Of a DNA stretch of 34,719 nucleotides, positions 8,382 through 20,427 are shown one piece after another. How positions within the stretch are numbered: the first letter of the stretch is position 1; every line of letters begins with the position of its first letter. Origin of the DNA: Blattamonas nauphoetae (Eukaryota; Preaxostyla; Oxymonadida); the NCBI GenBank assembly GCA_033064195.1, contig JARBJD010000549.1, positions 1-34,719 on the forward strand, read 5' to 3'. The notes under the pieces are model-generated. The model had not been told where the DNA came from. It saw only the letters and a list, made by a program, of their open reading frames with translations, and made no database searches. A program made the position numbers and the translations under genes.

Positions 8382-9973
8382 TTATTCAATTATAAAATCA
8401 GTAGCTTTCAGTCCATGAATGAATGGAGGACACGATTCATTTTCAAGTACGATTGCTTTCAGATGGATTCCACTGAGACTGAGTTTCTGTTGTTGTATTT
8501 TTGCTATCTCAAATCCATTTGTATTCTCTTCGCTCACGATTCTTCTCGTCTGAAAGTTCAGTGTTGTAGTCACAGTTTTCTCTCCATTAAGACATTTCAC
8601 ATAATCGTCACTTGTGATATTTGTTTTCTTTAGAGACACTCCTTTGATCTTACATTTCTCATCGAGAGAGTAACACTTTGGTGCAAGACAGATCATCTGT
8701 TCACCTTCCTTTTCAATTGCTAATCCCAACAACTTCTTCTCATCATCAACTCCTTTTTCAGGATTGGGAAACCATTCGTATTTGTGGGCATCATAGAATT
8801 CTTTGTCAGCAATCACGTGTTCAAATTGTTGATGAATTCCAGCATTCGGATCTCCACTAATTGCCCAATAAGCATAGTCAGTATCTCCCTCACAGAAGTG
8901 AATCTTGTTCATGTCTAAGCACTTGTACATGAAGTTGTAGATGAAATTCAGATACCAGAACTTCGCATTGTCGAGTGTGAATACTGCTTCTTGCAGACAT
9001 GTCTTGCATGATGCTTTCTCTCGATCTTCGATCACAATGTAGTTGTCCTCATTGATTTCTCTTGTCGCTACAAATCCTTTCATCATCTGTTTCAAATATG
9101 TTCTCTTCTCATTGCAGATTGTGATTGAGTTGTATTTCTCAGTGTTCATTCCATCATATCCGTAACTTCCATTCAAGTTCGTTTTACAGAATTGTTCCTT
9201 TCCTTTGTTTCCAACCTTCATTGCTTCTATTCTGTCATTCATAAACGAGGTCACAAATGGTTCAAATCCAGCATGTCTCGAAAAGACCATCACAGTCTTA
9301 ATATCGTCTACAATGAAGTGGCAATAGTCGATGAGGAACCACAGATAGTATGTCGAAAAGAACATATACTGATCGTGAGTGCTCAAGAGTTGGGTCAGCT
9401 TTCTTTGTTTGTCATCAGTCTTCAATCCATGCTTCTTCATCAATGAATACGTCTTCTCTCCAATGTTTTCTTCTGTCGTATTGATAATGATGTTTCTGAA
9501 GATTGGTGGGAAATTTATGAAATCATTAATGTACTTTTCATCGATGTGTCCTTTCAGTTCTGCAACGAACAATGTCTTCTGATTTTTGTCTTCGATAATC
9601 TTCCGGCATTCTTTATCTCCTGTTGCTGTGTACAAACATCGTCCTGGCATGTACATTCTGTGATTCGTGTATGGATTGTTCTTGTTCTTGATTGATGAGA
9701 AAGCACTTGGATAGAGGGAATTAAAGTCAACACCACAGACGTGAGTCATTTTATGTTCTGTATCAGTGGAGACAACTTTTCCATCTTCATATGTGAAGTG
9801 ATTGATTGGTGTCACGTCTTTAATGTTCTGTCGATGTTGAACATTCGATAATCCACCAGTCACAGCTGCTCTGAGTTTGTGATATGTTTGCTCGTGTGTC
9901 AGAGTCATTGGTAGTGATTTCCAGATGCAGTACTTCTTCAGTTGAATTCTCAATCTTGTGAGATGTTCATCAT
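8382..9973 (-). pseudogene. Protein-primed family B DNA polymerase, C-terminal half (fossil)
   Basis: This half carries the palm and fingers motifs. Motif A is DFNSLYPS (around 9720), motif B is KTNLNGSYGYDG (around 9170), and motif C is CEGDTDYAY (around 8890). The SLYPS/YG/DTD set is that of family B polymerases. Between A and B lies a long insert typical of the protein-primed branch, which copies linear DNA from a terminal protein primer. The gene is cut at 9973 by the outer hAT-like element; its exonuclease half lies beyond that insertion at 28085-30856. The 3' end lies 24 bp before the integrase ATG. Confidence 0.88.
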
Positions 9974-10271
9974 CAGGCTTCTGATTTGATCCCAGTGATT
10001 AGGCATGGGCGCCAGTCACTTGACTCAGATTTTTTGGACTGACTCATTTTGACCCATTTTTTCATGAGTTGTTCGGAGGACAAAAGAAATCATCGATTTT
10101 GTGAGATGAACTGATTGAAATATGCTCCAGAAGGATAATTTGGTCACAATTTCTCTTCGTGACGGGATGTTGAGACTTCTTCAGTCTCCAACACGAGTTA
10201 TGGTCTGATCGCATCGGTCATTCCTCCAAATACATCATTCTGACTGATGAGGACATTAGAAAACAGAATGA

Positions 10272-13194
10272 TCAATAATGAAATGGAAGTATTTGATCTG
10301 GTGCAATACAAAGGTGAAGCGAGATGGCTGTGTTGGATGTGAGTGATCCTGTCGCACTTGTGATGAGAGTCGCTGTTGATGCTGTGGATGTGGATGTTGG
10401 TGGTCCACTGATCAACGCGAGTGTCAGTTCAGAAGATGACGAGGGAGAGGAAGTAGTGGAGAAGGATGTAAACGAGACTTTCCCAACACTGAGAAGAGTG
10501 CACGCGGAGGAAGAGGATATGGAGACGAGAGTGGTGGGGAGAGTGTCAGTGAAGGAACAGGAACTGAAAGTGACGTCGCCGACAGAGATCGAGGGAGAGG
10601 CGATGCCGATTGCGGGCGACAAGAACGAGAGGCCTGTCCCTCGAAGTTGGTTGGTGTTGAAGGTTCCTATTGCCAAGACGGAGATCAGAGTCTGAGCGGC
10701 CACGACAGAGCCAGACGACTTGAAGGAGCACGATTGAAGCATGCAGGAGCCAGTTGAGGTTGAGAGGAGGGGAGTCTACGAGGAGAGAGGTGTTTGGAAT
10801 GCAAATTCGATTGTGTTGACTGTGGTTGTTGCGTCCGTGTTCATCAGGCGGAAACAGTGGTGATTTGAAGAGTGGTTAGGTTCGATTCGTGTTCCGGCTG
10901 GATGGAACTCCCTGCGATGTCCGTCGTCCCCTTCAAACGAGCAGATACCATCACAACTACTGTCACCCCAATCAACGACATCTGACTCCCAGCTCACGTC
11001 ACAGACTGACATGGAGCATCCTGCAACCCGCAGTCCTGCCACGAGACTTCGAAGTGTCCACGAACAGCTCCGTCTGACTCGCGAAGTAGAAAGGAATCCT
11101 CATCTCCTGTGGATTGAACGCGGATCGCGTGAGAAGCATCTGAAGCGAAGATTGTCTGCTGCGTTGTTCTTCCACGACACTTTGAAGTGGTCTTCGGTGC
11201 AGTATTTGGATTCCTTGTCGAGGATGGGTGTTGAGATGAAGATGTCAGTTGTGCGGTTGGTTTGCCTGCCCAAAGTGTAATTCTTAGCGTTGTCCTACAG
11301 ATTGATGTCCAGACTGGCTCCAACGTGCTTCGATTTATATCCAAGTTTGCAGTTGGTGAAGGATGACGAGGAGTGTGTGAGGGATTATGTCGAGGTATAG
11401 TCAGCTTGGATGGCTTGTCCAGTTCCTTTCAGAATGCAGTTGATCAGAGTGAGTGACATCGCCGACACAGAAAGGAGTCCAGCTGATACTGTCATGTTGG
11501 CCGTTTGAAAGAAGGTTGGTTTGATGAAAGAGACGCTGGTTGACGACGATCCCGCCCCTTCGATTCGGACTATCTTCGTGTTGACGAGAATGCACGTCTC
11601 ATCTTCGTTCTCAGACGAGTATTCTCCTGCTGCCACAATCACTTTGTAGTTTGTTTTCACTTTGTTCCCAGCGAATGTCACTGTCTCGCATTGTTTTGAC
11701 GAAGATCCACAATCCCAGACTTTCGATCCAGATGTGGCGACATGAACATCGGCATCCATGAATTCCACCGTCGATCCAGGAAATTGACCAGACGTACCGA
11801 ATGGGATGTTCTTGGCTTCTGATTCCTTCGTTTCTGTGAAAAGACTCTCCTTTCGTTTGGTTTGGACACCATCTTCATTGTTGAGATCATCTCGAAAATA
11901 GTTGTAGCCCTCGACGTCGTCAACAATGAACCGACTACATACAATTATCACGATCTGCCCTCCTGATCGTTCCGTTTTGATGGTGGACACTTAGCGAGAG
12001 ATGAGACAAAGAAAATGAAGAAAAGAGACAAAAGGAAACCTGTGGTGCCGAGAAACATGCAAATCACCATTCTGAAGAAATCCGGAGCTGCGCAACCGTA
12101 CGGTCAGAGAACGACTCCGCCTCCAAACGACGGGACAAGGCAGGACTCGAAGAGACACGAGCTGAGCAGATAATACGAAGACTGCAGTTCAAATCACATC
12201 GCTCCTCCGCCGCCGTTCAATCTGTAGGTTTCTGGTGTGTCTGGATCACCTCGAAATGGGACATCTCCTCTTTCTTCGATCCACGCATGGCAGACGGCCT
12301 TGCACGTGTAGAATGCACTGTCAGACACTGTGAGTTGTGCTGCAGTGGTCGCAATGGCTCCTCCAGAATGTCGTGTGCATTCTGTGAAGGTCGCTCCGGC
12401 GACGACGACTTGCGGTTCGATGCAGAGACGGCTCCTCCTTTGGAGCTGCTGGTTGAGGAGCAGGATGTGAAAGCATCGTTTGTAACGGTGAGAACGGCAG
12501 AGGTATCGGATGGATTGAATTGGATGGCTCCTCCTTCCCCATTTCGAGAGATGGAGGCGAAGCCATCCCCGATGAGTTGCGTCGTGCCTGAGAGAGTCTG
12601 CTGGCCTTCATTTGTCAAAGTTAAGTGGGAGAATGAGCAATCAAGAGTGAAAAGGGTGCGGAAACGGCTGCCGCTGAAAAGGGTGTTTGTGCAACAGGCA
12701 TCGCATCGATCAAAGTTTGACGAGGTGATCACGACGGAATCTGTGACATCATCCGACCAAACATCGTCCGTGCTGTTTGCGAGGAGGGATGTCAAAATAT
12801 TTGAAAAAGTGGAGGAGATGAGGTTGAAACGAGAGAACAGTCCCGACGAGAGGAATGGAGTGTCCTGATTCAGAGAAGTTGAGAGAACTCCAAGACGGAA
12901 CAGCAAGACAGTTGTTTGTTTGTGTGTCGACTGAATTAGGGGATATACATGAGTCGAGTAGTCGGATGGGCGAATGGAAATGTCAACCAGAGTGAGTGTG
13001 CCTCCGTGGCTGGCAAACGAGGGTGATAACGGTGTGTTGATGAACAGTACAAAGTTCAGCATGCTCAACGTGCTATAGGCGTCCAATATTGTGAGAGATT
13101 CATTTCCTGTTTGTGAGATCGAGACGGTCAAAATCTCAATGGTGCTATTCCGCAGATTAAAGAGGGTTGGAAAGAGAATACTGAAGAAAATCAA
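10272..13194 (-). pseudogene. Beta-helix (Pmp-like) surface protein gene, broken cargo of element A
   Basis: Minus-strand frames show the low-complexity Ser/Thr-rich rungs typical of right-handed parallel beta-helix proteins: GEGGAIQF...SFTSCSS-like and SSKGGAV (around 12400-12560), DVHVATSGSKVWDCGSSS and KVIVAAGEYSSENED (around 11580-11760), and FSSCSFTDTL (around 10540). Such GGA(I/V) and SSCSF rungs are abundant in surface-protein families of anaerobic metamonads. The open stretches (13194-12217, 11990-11385, 10742-10272) change frame, for example near 12410, and the part at 10776-11340 is scrambled, so it is a decayed fragment of a host-type gene. Likely acquired by the transposon, since it lies wholly inside its ends. 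Confidence 0.6.
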
Positions 13195-13252
13195 ATTAAC
13201 TCAGATTCAATAGCACACAATTGACGGTAGATTCCACGATCCTATCAGTTGT

Positions 13253-13911
13253 CACTTGGGATGCGATGCTCTGTCTTGCCAGTCTAGAAGAGATGCTGGT
13301 GACGTTCTGAGAACAAAGGACGATGAAATCAGATCAATTGTTCATACAGAGATACTTAAACATACTGATACTCTTATTGTCTACATCCATAATCTGGGGG
13401 GTGTTCTGGACCTGAAGGTCAAAATCAGTGTCCTTTCATCAAATAGAGTGGAAATGAAGGGAAAATCAGAATTTAAACCTTGTCGATTCACGCGCTGAGT
13501 TCCAGGTGAAAAGGAGATCGGACAGTCCAGTCAGTCCGGTGACTATTTGCATGATTGCATGGGCGGATCAGTGACTCAAAGTGACTCGCGACAAAAGTAT
13601 GGGGTGACGTGATGACTTGTGGCTAAATTCGTTTGATTTATCTAAAAATGAGTGTATTACTCAAAAATAGTGTGAAATGTGAAAGATAAACCAGAAAAGT
13701 CAATGGAGAGTGACGTTAGACTGTGAATGAGAATCTGAGGAAGAAAAAGGAGGAAATAATGGTGATGATCCATCATAAAGTGACCTTCGACTGGAATGGG
13801 GGCATACTGGGTCTGCATTCCTCCAGAATTTGCCTTGTGGGGTGAGTCACCGACTCGATTTTTTTTGGTGACTGGACTCATTGATTGTGGACTGACTGGT
13901 GCCCATGCCTA
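13253..13911. repeat. Shared right-hand tail of element A
   Basis: Closely similar to 27093-27751 (for example CTGGACCTGAAGGTCAAAAT versus TTGATCCTGAAGGTCAAAAT, and long near-identical blocks around 13490-13600). It contains an internal copy of the terminus (GCATGGGCGGATCAGTGACT) at about 13556-13585. Confidence 0.7.
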
Positions 13912-16900
13912 CCAGTGATCCCAGTCGGATCTGATCCCACTAAATACCTACAATACCATTTCGTTTCTTTCATTTCAAAAAAGTCTTCTTATATATGTGA
14001 CGTTTAGGATGATGACTTCAAAATCGATGATTGTCTGAGAATGATCTCTCTGCAATTGCTTCATGGGATTACGAGATAATTTGGGTTCATCAGCGAAAGT
14101 CCGGTTCCCAACGAGAATTCAAAAAGAAAGGGTTGAATTGTTCAACAAAAGAATCTAACGCACAACTCGTATCAAACAATATTCCCAACTCTCGCTGAGA
14201 TCAGATTGAGAAGAATGTCAAGGACTTGTGACTTTCATGTTCGAAATTGGAGGTTTATCTTCACTCGATCTGGGCGATTCTAAATCAAAACTTGCATGCG
14301 TCTCCCTTTCGTCTTGAAGTTGAAGATCTCCCAGAAATCCTCCCAGTTCACAGGTCCAGCCACTATCGACATCATAAAGGTTTGATATTCAACTTTTCTT
14401 CATTCTCGCGTGATATCTTTCCGATTCAAAGTTCAGGCTCCTTCTCACCATCCAACTTTATTTGATTATGAATCTAGATGATCCGACCCGTCTCAACCAG
14501 CGTATTGGATGTAGATCAGACTGTATGTATTGTTTTTTGTTCTCATGTGCTGAAACTCAGCACTTTTTTGTCTCGTCGCAAATCAAATCTCAGGAGCCAT
14601 AAGGATCTCTCAAGAATCGCATGATTGAACGTTTTGGACTGTTTTCGCTCTATTTCTCCTTTTGTTTCAGCAATTTCTCGTTGTAAACCGTCAAATTCGA
14701 TTCACTCTTTTCGATCTTCCTCCCACTGCTACAGTTCCTCTCATGCTCGTTTTTCCTTCACAATTTATCACAAACCGCATCGTCCGGATACTTTCTGAAA
14801 TTTCCAAGACTAATCTTATCAAGTCTGTTGAATATGTCTCCTCGAACAGTTTGTGACTTTTTCTCCAATAGATGACCTTGTGTTGGTTCTTTCACACAGA
14901 ATGAGCTTTTTCCTTCGTTTTCCATCATTTATCTCTTTTTGAACTTGTTCTGTGATAAAAAGTGTGCACAATTGTCTTCAACAAAAAATGACGATATCGA
15001 ACGCGATCGAACTTTAATTCCACTAATTTTCCTGTTTTCTGTCTATTACACAGGTGAACGGTAATTGGGCAAAAAATAATTTTTGGTGACGCACATTAGT
15101 GTAAAACAAGTTTTCATTCAGAATCGCCCATCTTAGTGATCCCATTCTCCTTTCTTTGCAGTACTGAGCTTGTTCTTTCACTCCATGGACAGGTGAGTTG
15201 ACATGTGATTGAGATAATCACTTCTTTCGGTCTAACCTCGCACATATCGGCCTTCTTGGCGTTGGCTTCAATCGAAGTGTCGATTCTACCCAGATATTGT
15301 GTTCTGCTCTGTCTATCTCCGTACTCAATATCATCTTGGTCTCTTCGTTCAACTTGTACGTTGCATCTGATTTAAGTCTCTCCTGTCTCCGTCATCAGCG
15401 TTTATTCTTTTTTGTCATCTTCATGATTTCAGTGTTGATTCAGAACGGGAAGAAGCCTGAGTTCTGTGAAGGATGATCAGAGGGAGGTCATGCAGTTCTT
15501 TGGTGATGACATCACTGCATTTTTAGTCTGGGTCATCGTTATTCTGGAACCACTCTCCGTCTTGTCATTCACTCCTCATCCAATGGTCCACTTATCTTAA
15601 CGAAGGAATATCAGTCATCGTACACTGTTTTCCTTCCGACTCGATAGTGCATTTGATCCTTTGATCAATAGCTGAACGACATTCCACGCGCACCTTCAGA
15701 CATTTCACTTCCAAGCTCCAAAAAGATCTCAAAAAGCATCCTCAACGCATGCACTCATTTCCAGTGACATGATTAGTGAATCGTGACAATAATGATGTTC
15801 GTATGATCATAGCCATCCCAGGAATCAAGTCATCTGGTGGTTCCACATCGTTCCATTTTCCCACCGAACTATCCAACAGATTTCGATGATTTTCAGTTCA
15901 AATTCAACAATCACCATCTTCGAACGATACGACGAGATACAAGAAAAACTGTTGGGTTGTTATCTCCCATTCATCCATTTCTCATTCGTCAAGTTCCCTT
16001 GCGGGGTACATCTTTTAACTTTTTTCTTCATCTCTTACAAACATCTTTCCTTCATTTTTTGTTTTTCTCCTCTTCTAGGGTTCTCTTTCAGCCTCTGCGT
16101 CACTCACTTCGGTAGCATCCATCAAATCGGAGTTGACTGTCCATCACGACTCCTGGATACGTCGTTCCTCAATTCCATTTCTCTCATCTCTTCATTTTGG
16201 AGAAGTATTCGACTTTTCGTTCACAAATGAACCTAAAATTTGACCGATTCCAGAACCGTCACGATCCTCCCACGCACAACCGTCCTATTCGTATTAACAA
16301 CACTTCCCCAACGCATTCACACCCAAAGTGTCTCAGAGAGGATTTATTAACCTAGTGGGCCGCACATGTCCCCTGCACCTTCACTTGGACCGTGGAGTTG
16401 CACTCGGTGTCGTGCTGACAGTGTGATCAGATAATGAATTCTCATCTGCCTTCTCTGATTGCATTGCACTTCATTACTCTTTCTTCTGTCAACGGTTATA
16501 CACAAAAATGAAGAGACCTCAATCATTTTGAAGTGAGGTGAATGAGATACGTCTCCTCCTCCGCTGTTCAGAGCTTCTCTCACTCCGATCTCTTCCGTCT
16601 CTTCCCTTCGTAGTCTGGAATCTTTTGGATGACTTATTTCTTCGTAGTTGTTTTTGACAGACGAAGCGAAGTGATTGTGTCGCGTGTCCTCTTTTCGCTT
16701 CTTATTCGCGAGCTAATCTTCTTTTCTTCTTCCCCTATCAATCTCTGTTCCTCTTCTACAACCATCTCCTTCTCCTTCCTTTATTGTCAGTTCATGCTGG
16801 ATCTGCCTTTCATAATCTTCAGATCCAAGCCAGATGTCACGTGATTCTTCACTTCCCTTCCTTTTGTTTGTTTTGAGCTTCCAGGTATTCCTCCGCTGCG

Positions 16901-17016
16901 TGTGTAGTCAGATCGAGTTGTGTTACCAGCTAGATGAGGGCTAGAGAGGATCGTTGGGAGAGAGAGGAAAGAGAGGAGATATGAGTGACGAATGAGAGAG
17001 AGACACCCGGGTAGCT
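13912..17016. other. Core of outer transposon, left: no gene recognised
   Basis: Only short frames are present, none with a recognised domain. Possible splice-like signals occur (TTTGCAG at about 15163 and GTGAGT at about 15191; TTTCAG at about 14670), so small exons of a decayed intron-rich gene cannot be excluded; the stretch 14662-14856 is the most protein-like. TGTGACGTTTAGGATGATG at 13996-14014 has an exact inverted copy at 19314-19332. The 5' end carries subterminal GATCCCA repeats. Confidence 0.4.
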
Positions 17017-17795
17017 GCGTGTGAAGGAGGCTGTCGATCAGATGCGTGTGAAGGAGGCTGTCGATCAGATGCGTGTGACGGAGGCTGTCGATCAGGTGCG
17101 TGTGACGGAGGCTGTCGATCAGGTACGTGTGACGGAGGCTGTCGATCAGGTGCGTATGACGGAGGCTGTCGATCAGGTGCGTGTGAAGGAGGCTGTCGAT
17201 CAGATGCGTGTGACGGAGGCTGTCGATCAGGTGCGTGTGACGGAGGCTGTCGATCAGGTACGTGTGACGGAGGCTGTCGATCAGGTGCGTGTGACGGAGG
17301 CTGTCGATCAGGTGCGTGTGACGGAGGCTGTCGATCAGGTGCGTATGACGGAGGCTGTCGATCAGGTGCGTGTGAAGGAGGCTGTCGATCAGGTGCGTGT
17401 GACGAAGGCTGTCGATCAGGTGCGTGTGACGGAGGCTGTCGATCAGGTGCGTGTGACGGAGGCTGTCGATCAGGTGCGTATGACGGAGGCTGTCGATCAG
17501 GTGCGTGTGACGGAGGCTGTCGATCAGGTGCGTGTGACGGAGGCTGTCGATCAGGTGCGTATGACGAAGGCTGTCGATCAGGTGCGTATGACGGAGGCTG
17601 TCGATCAGGTGCGTGTGACGGAGGCTGTCGATCAGGTGCGTATGACGGAGGCTGTCGATCAGGTGCGTGTGACGGAGGCTGTCGATCAGGTGCGTGTGAC
17701 GGAGGCTGTCGATCAGGTGCGTATGACGGAGGCTGTCGATCAGGTGCGTGTGAATGAAGCTGTCGATCCGATGCGTGCGAAGGAGTCTGTCGACG
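17017..17795 (+). repeat. 27-bp minisatellite, array 1 (about 29 copies)
   Basis: Units of the type GTGTGACGGAGGCTGTCGAT plus CAGGTGC, repeated about 29 times with a few variant positions (G/A in GTGTGA/GTATGA, C/A in GACGG/GAAGG, GGTGC/GGTAC/GATGC). The variants form higher-order blocks, with the order 'GTAC, GTGC, GTAT, GAAGG' recurring at about 17070-17200 and 17200-17390. Because 27 is divisible by three, frames stay open over the array (plus strand: VDQVRVTEA repeats; minus strand: DRQPPSHAP or DSLRHTHLI repeats), so the long open frames are not by themselves evidence of a gene. Confidence 0.9.
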
Positions 17796-18295
17796 AGATG
17801 CGGGCGAGTGAGGCGAGTGGGGAGAAGCGGGCGTGCGAGGCGAGTGGGGAGATGCGGGCGTGCGAGGCGAGTGGGGAGATGCGGGCGTGCAAGACAATTG
17901 GAGAGATGCGGGCGTGCGAGGCGAGTGGGGAGATGCGGGCGTGCGAGGCGAGTGGGGAGACGCGGGCGTGCGAGGCGAGTGGGGAGATGCGGGCGTGCGA
18001 GGCGAGTGGGGAGATGCGGGCGTGCGAGGCGAGTGGGGAGATGCGGGCGTGCGAGGCGAGTGGGGAGATGCGGGCGTGAAAGACAATTGGAGAGATGCGG
18101 GCGTGCGAGGCGAGTGGGGAGATGCGGGCGTGAAAGACAATTGGAGAGATGCGGGCGTGCGAGGCGAGTGGGGAGATGGGGGCGTACGAGGCGAGTGGGG
18201 AGATGCGGGCGTGCAAGACAATTGGAGAGATGCGGGCGAGCCAAGCGAGTGGGGAGATGCGGGCGTGCGAGGCGAGTGGGGAGATGTGGTCGAGC
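17796..18295 (+). repeat. 27-bp minisatellite, array 2 (about 18 copies)
   Basis: Units of the type GAGATGCGGGCGTGCGAGGC plus GAGTGGG, with a minor variant holding AAGACAATTGGA. It directly continues array 1. Intermediate units at about 17745-17820 (GATGCGTGCGAAGGAGTCTG, then GATGCGGGCGAGTGAGGCGA) show both arrays descend from one 27-bp ancestor. Degenerate units fade out to about 18345. Confidence 0.9.
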
Positions 18296-20278
18296 CAAAG
18301 ACATGCGCGGATGGCGGCGAACCAAAGAGATGCGCGGACGAGGACGAGGGGGAGGGAGGCAGTTGATCTGATGAGGGGGCGGGAGGCAGTTGATTAGTTG
18401 CGGACATATGACTGGATTGTAGAGATGCAAATGAGAGCGAGGACGGCTGATATGCGGACGAGAGCGAGGATTCCAGCGATGCGAGCGAGACTGGGGACAG
18501 TTGAGTTGAGGGCGAGTATGGATGTTTCCATGCTGTCATCTGCATCCATCGTGAAGTACTCTACCACTTGTTTCATAGAATTTAATCTTTCCCCGATTTA
18601 ACGTTCTTCTTGGCCCTATCCGTCTCATTCTTCAATTTCAAATCTTCATCACGCTGAATGTCTTCTTACTCCGTCGTCAGCCGTTAAGTTTCTTCCATCC
18701 ATCCAACTTCTCTTTCTTCTTGATTTCTGTCCGTCTTTCGTGTTCTTTACCGATTAGAATCACGGATCTTCAGTCAGCCCAGCAAAATATCATCTTTATC
18801 TTCTGTTTTCCAGCGTTTTCTAGATATTTCTACTTCTATGTTTGGTACCCCTACCAAAATTTCCCCTTCTTTCTGTGTTTGGTCTTTTTGTCCGCCTCGT
18901 TTTGCACTCGCTGACACCATCATGGTTCGTATCCGAATCCGTTAATTCCGCGGTATTAGTCGAGGAATGGGTAGTGTAGAAACAATCATAAATCGAAATA
19001 TGAGAACGAAAGTGTTGATGAGTGCCTGGATAGGAAAATAAAAATGAAGAAAGGGAGTCAGTTGAAAATTGTGTATATTCCCACTAATCCGGAATCAAGA
19101 ATAGTAAAATGGGAAGCGAACAACCAGTCATGAATCATTACATGCCCAATTAATCAACATTGTTGATATTTCCGAGTTCACATCGATCAATCCATAAAAA
19201 CTGTGTTCAATCGCTTATTCTCCAAAACGGACTCCAACGGAAAAACAAACCCCCTCATGAGATTTATACCAGTTCACTCTATGATCGACACTAGTTTTTG
19301 ATTCAATCCTGAACATCATCCTAAACGTCACAAATGATATGTCCCAATAATTTTGAAAAGAGCCAAAACACTATGGATGGTTTCACTTTTTTTATTCTTC
19401 TCCAAATTCTTAAAATCACTCAAATATGATGGAAAAGGGGTTTGTTTCGAAATTGAGCTTCGATCGTGACGAGAAACGACACTTTTTTGAAACGCCAATT
19501 TGACACATATATTGTTTCAAAAACAGATGAGAGAAGATCATGAGGTGAAACAATGTGAAAAACGAAGGTTCTACAATGGAGAGTACGGATAAGATGTATT
19601 GTTAAGAAATAGAGGCAAAATACTCATCAGTCTCTAAAATGCTCTATTGCACTTGAATTATCAGTTGAAATTAGATTTCTGCATGAACCCAGGAGTACAA
19701 TTATTTTTTCTTGAATTGGACACATACTTGCACCCATCTGGCAAGATCATCATCGATCGTGTCCTGAACACTCCTTTCCTTTGTCTATCTGAAATTATGA
19801 GAGATAATTGAGAACAAACAGGTTTTATATGTCTGTTTGACACTGGTGAAGAGACATTGGGACATCATTATCTTAATCTCCAAGAGAAACCGTCATGGAA
19901 AAAGAGAATCCGCTTTCAGGTGCTACGAGTTTCAAAGAAAGTGAAAAGGGCACACCCGATCTTCACACATGTGACTTGATGTATATCGATCTGAGTGGAA
20001 CGCAGTTTATCAAAGGTGGAGGAGTGAGGTCACAATGAAGTTGGGAGAGTCAGTGCTTGAAAAGAGGATGGGAAGAAACGAAGTTTTGAGAGAATATATC
20101 CGTGGAGATTGAGGACTTTAATCAGTTCCTGGAACAAGAATGAACAGAATTTGATAGAAAGACCAGTGAAACGGATGGATTCTTTCAAAATTATTGGGAC
20201 ATATTTGAATGGAAAAAAAAGTAAAAAGGAAAATGGTCACTTCATAGATCATGAAAATGCAAACTTTGGGTGCTGCTG
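18296..20278. other. Core of outer transposon, right: no gene recognised
   Basis: AT-rich, no convincing coding frame. It holds an inverted 22-bp pair (TGTCCCAATAATTTTG at 19341 and its complement ending near 20200), about 850 bp apart, and the partner of the 13996 inverted repeat at 19314-19332. Confidence 0.4.
19337..20204. repeat. Inverted repeat pair (22 bp arms)
   Basis: 19337-19358 and 20183-20204 are exact inverted copies (core TGTCCCAATAATTTTG). They could be ends of a small foldback element or leftover subterminal repeats; no flanking duplication was recognised. Confidence 0.45.
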
Positions 20279-20353
20279 TAGGCATGGGCAGTGGTCGGTC
20301 TGAAAAGATCGAGTCCAGTCCCTAAAAAAAAAAGGGTCGGCGACTTTTTGGAA

Positions 20354-20427
20354 GTGCCTTTTAGTCGAGCGGTAGCACGGCAGCTTTTTGCTCCCCGGAC
20401 CCGGGATCGAATCCCGTCAGAGTCACT
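20354..20427 (+). tRNA. tRNA-like sequence, degenerate (possible Lys TTT pseudogene)
   Basis: A 74-base stretch with a good B box (GGATCGAATCC) and an A-box-like TAGTCGAGCGG. GTGCCTT at the 5' end can pair with GAGTCAC at the 3' end with one mismatch and one wobble. A 4-of-5 anticodon stem (GGCAG/CTCCC) encloses loop CTTTTTG (TTT if functional). The D stem pairs poorly and the base after the anticodon is T rather than a purine, so I read it as a decayed tRNA or tRNA-derived sequence. It lies 75 bp inside the left end of element B. Confidence 0.45.

Larger units (their letters stand above)
1..9973 (-). mobile_element. Polinton/Maverick element, left part (fossil)
   Basis: The set packaging ATPase, RVE-type integrase, protein-primed family B polymerase and capsid-like genes is the hallmark of Polintons (Mavericks). 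All genes except the ATPase lie on the minus strand. The outer end is left of the window, so terminal inverted repeats cannot be seen; a maturation protease is not seen and could lie there too. The element is interrupted at 9973 by a transposon and resumes at 28085. It is broken: about six or seven breaks over both parts, plus the insertion. Several long frames remain open, so I infer a fairly young fossil. Confidence 0.9.
10000..13911. mobile_element. hAT-like element A (Pack type) with beta-helix gene cargo
   Basis: Perfect 11-bp inverted ends, TAGGCATGGGC at 10000-10010 and its complement ending at 13911, with the perfect 8-bp duplication CCAGTGAT at 9992-9999 and 13912-13919. Subterminal DNA is rich in GACTCA/GACTGA motifs. 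No transposase is visible; instead it carries a broken beta-helix protein gene. Its right-hand 650 bp are closely similar to those of the element at 23698-27751. TAGG-type ends and 8-bp duplications fit hAT. It lies only 26 bp inside the left end of the outer element. Confidence 0.85.

Noticed and set aside
10324-10695. Plus-strand frame of 123 residues in element A
   Set aside because: It is the antisense shadow of the Ser/Thr-rich beta-helix frame on the minus strand.
17017-18295. CRISPR-like array
   Set aside because: Units are directly tandem without unique spacers, in a eukaryotic transposon context.
16787-18545. Long open frames of 534-547 residues (minus strand) and 352 residues (plus strand) over the minisatellites
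   Set aside because: A 27-bp period keeps frames on both strands open by itself; no flanking domain or start signal singles out one frame as a gene.
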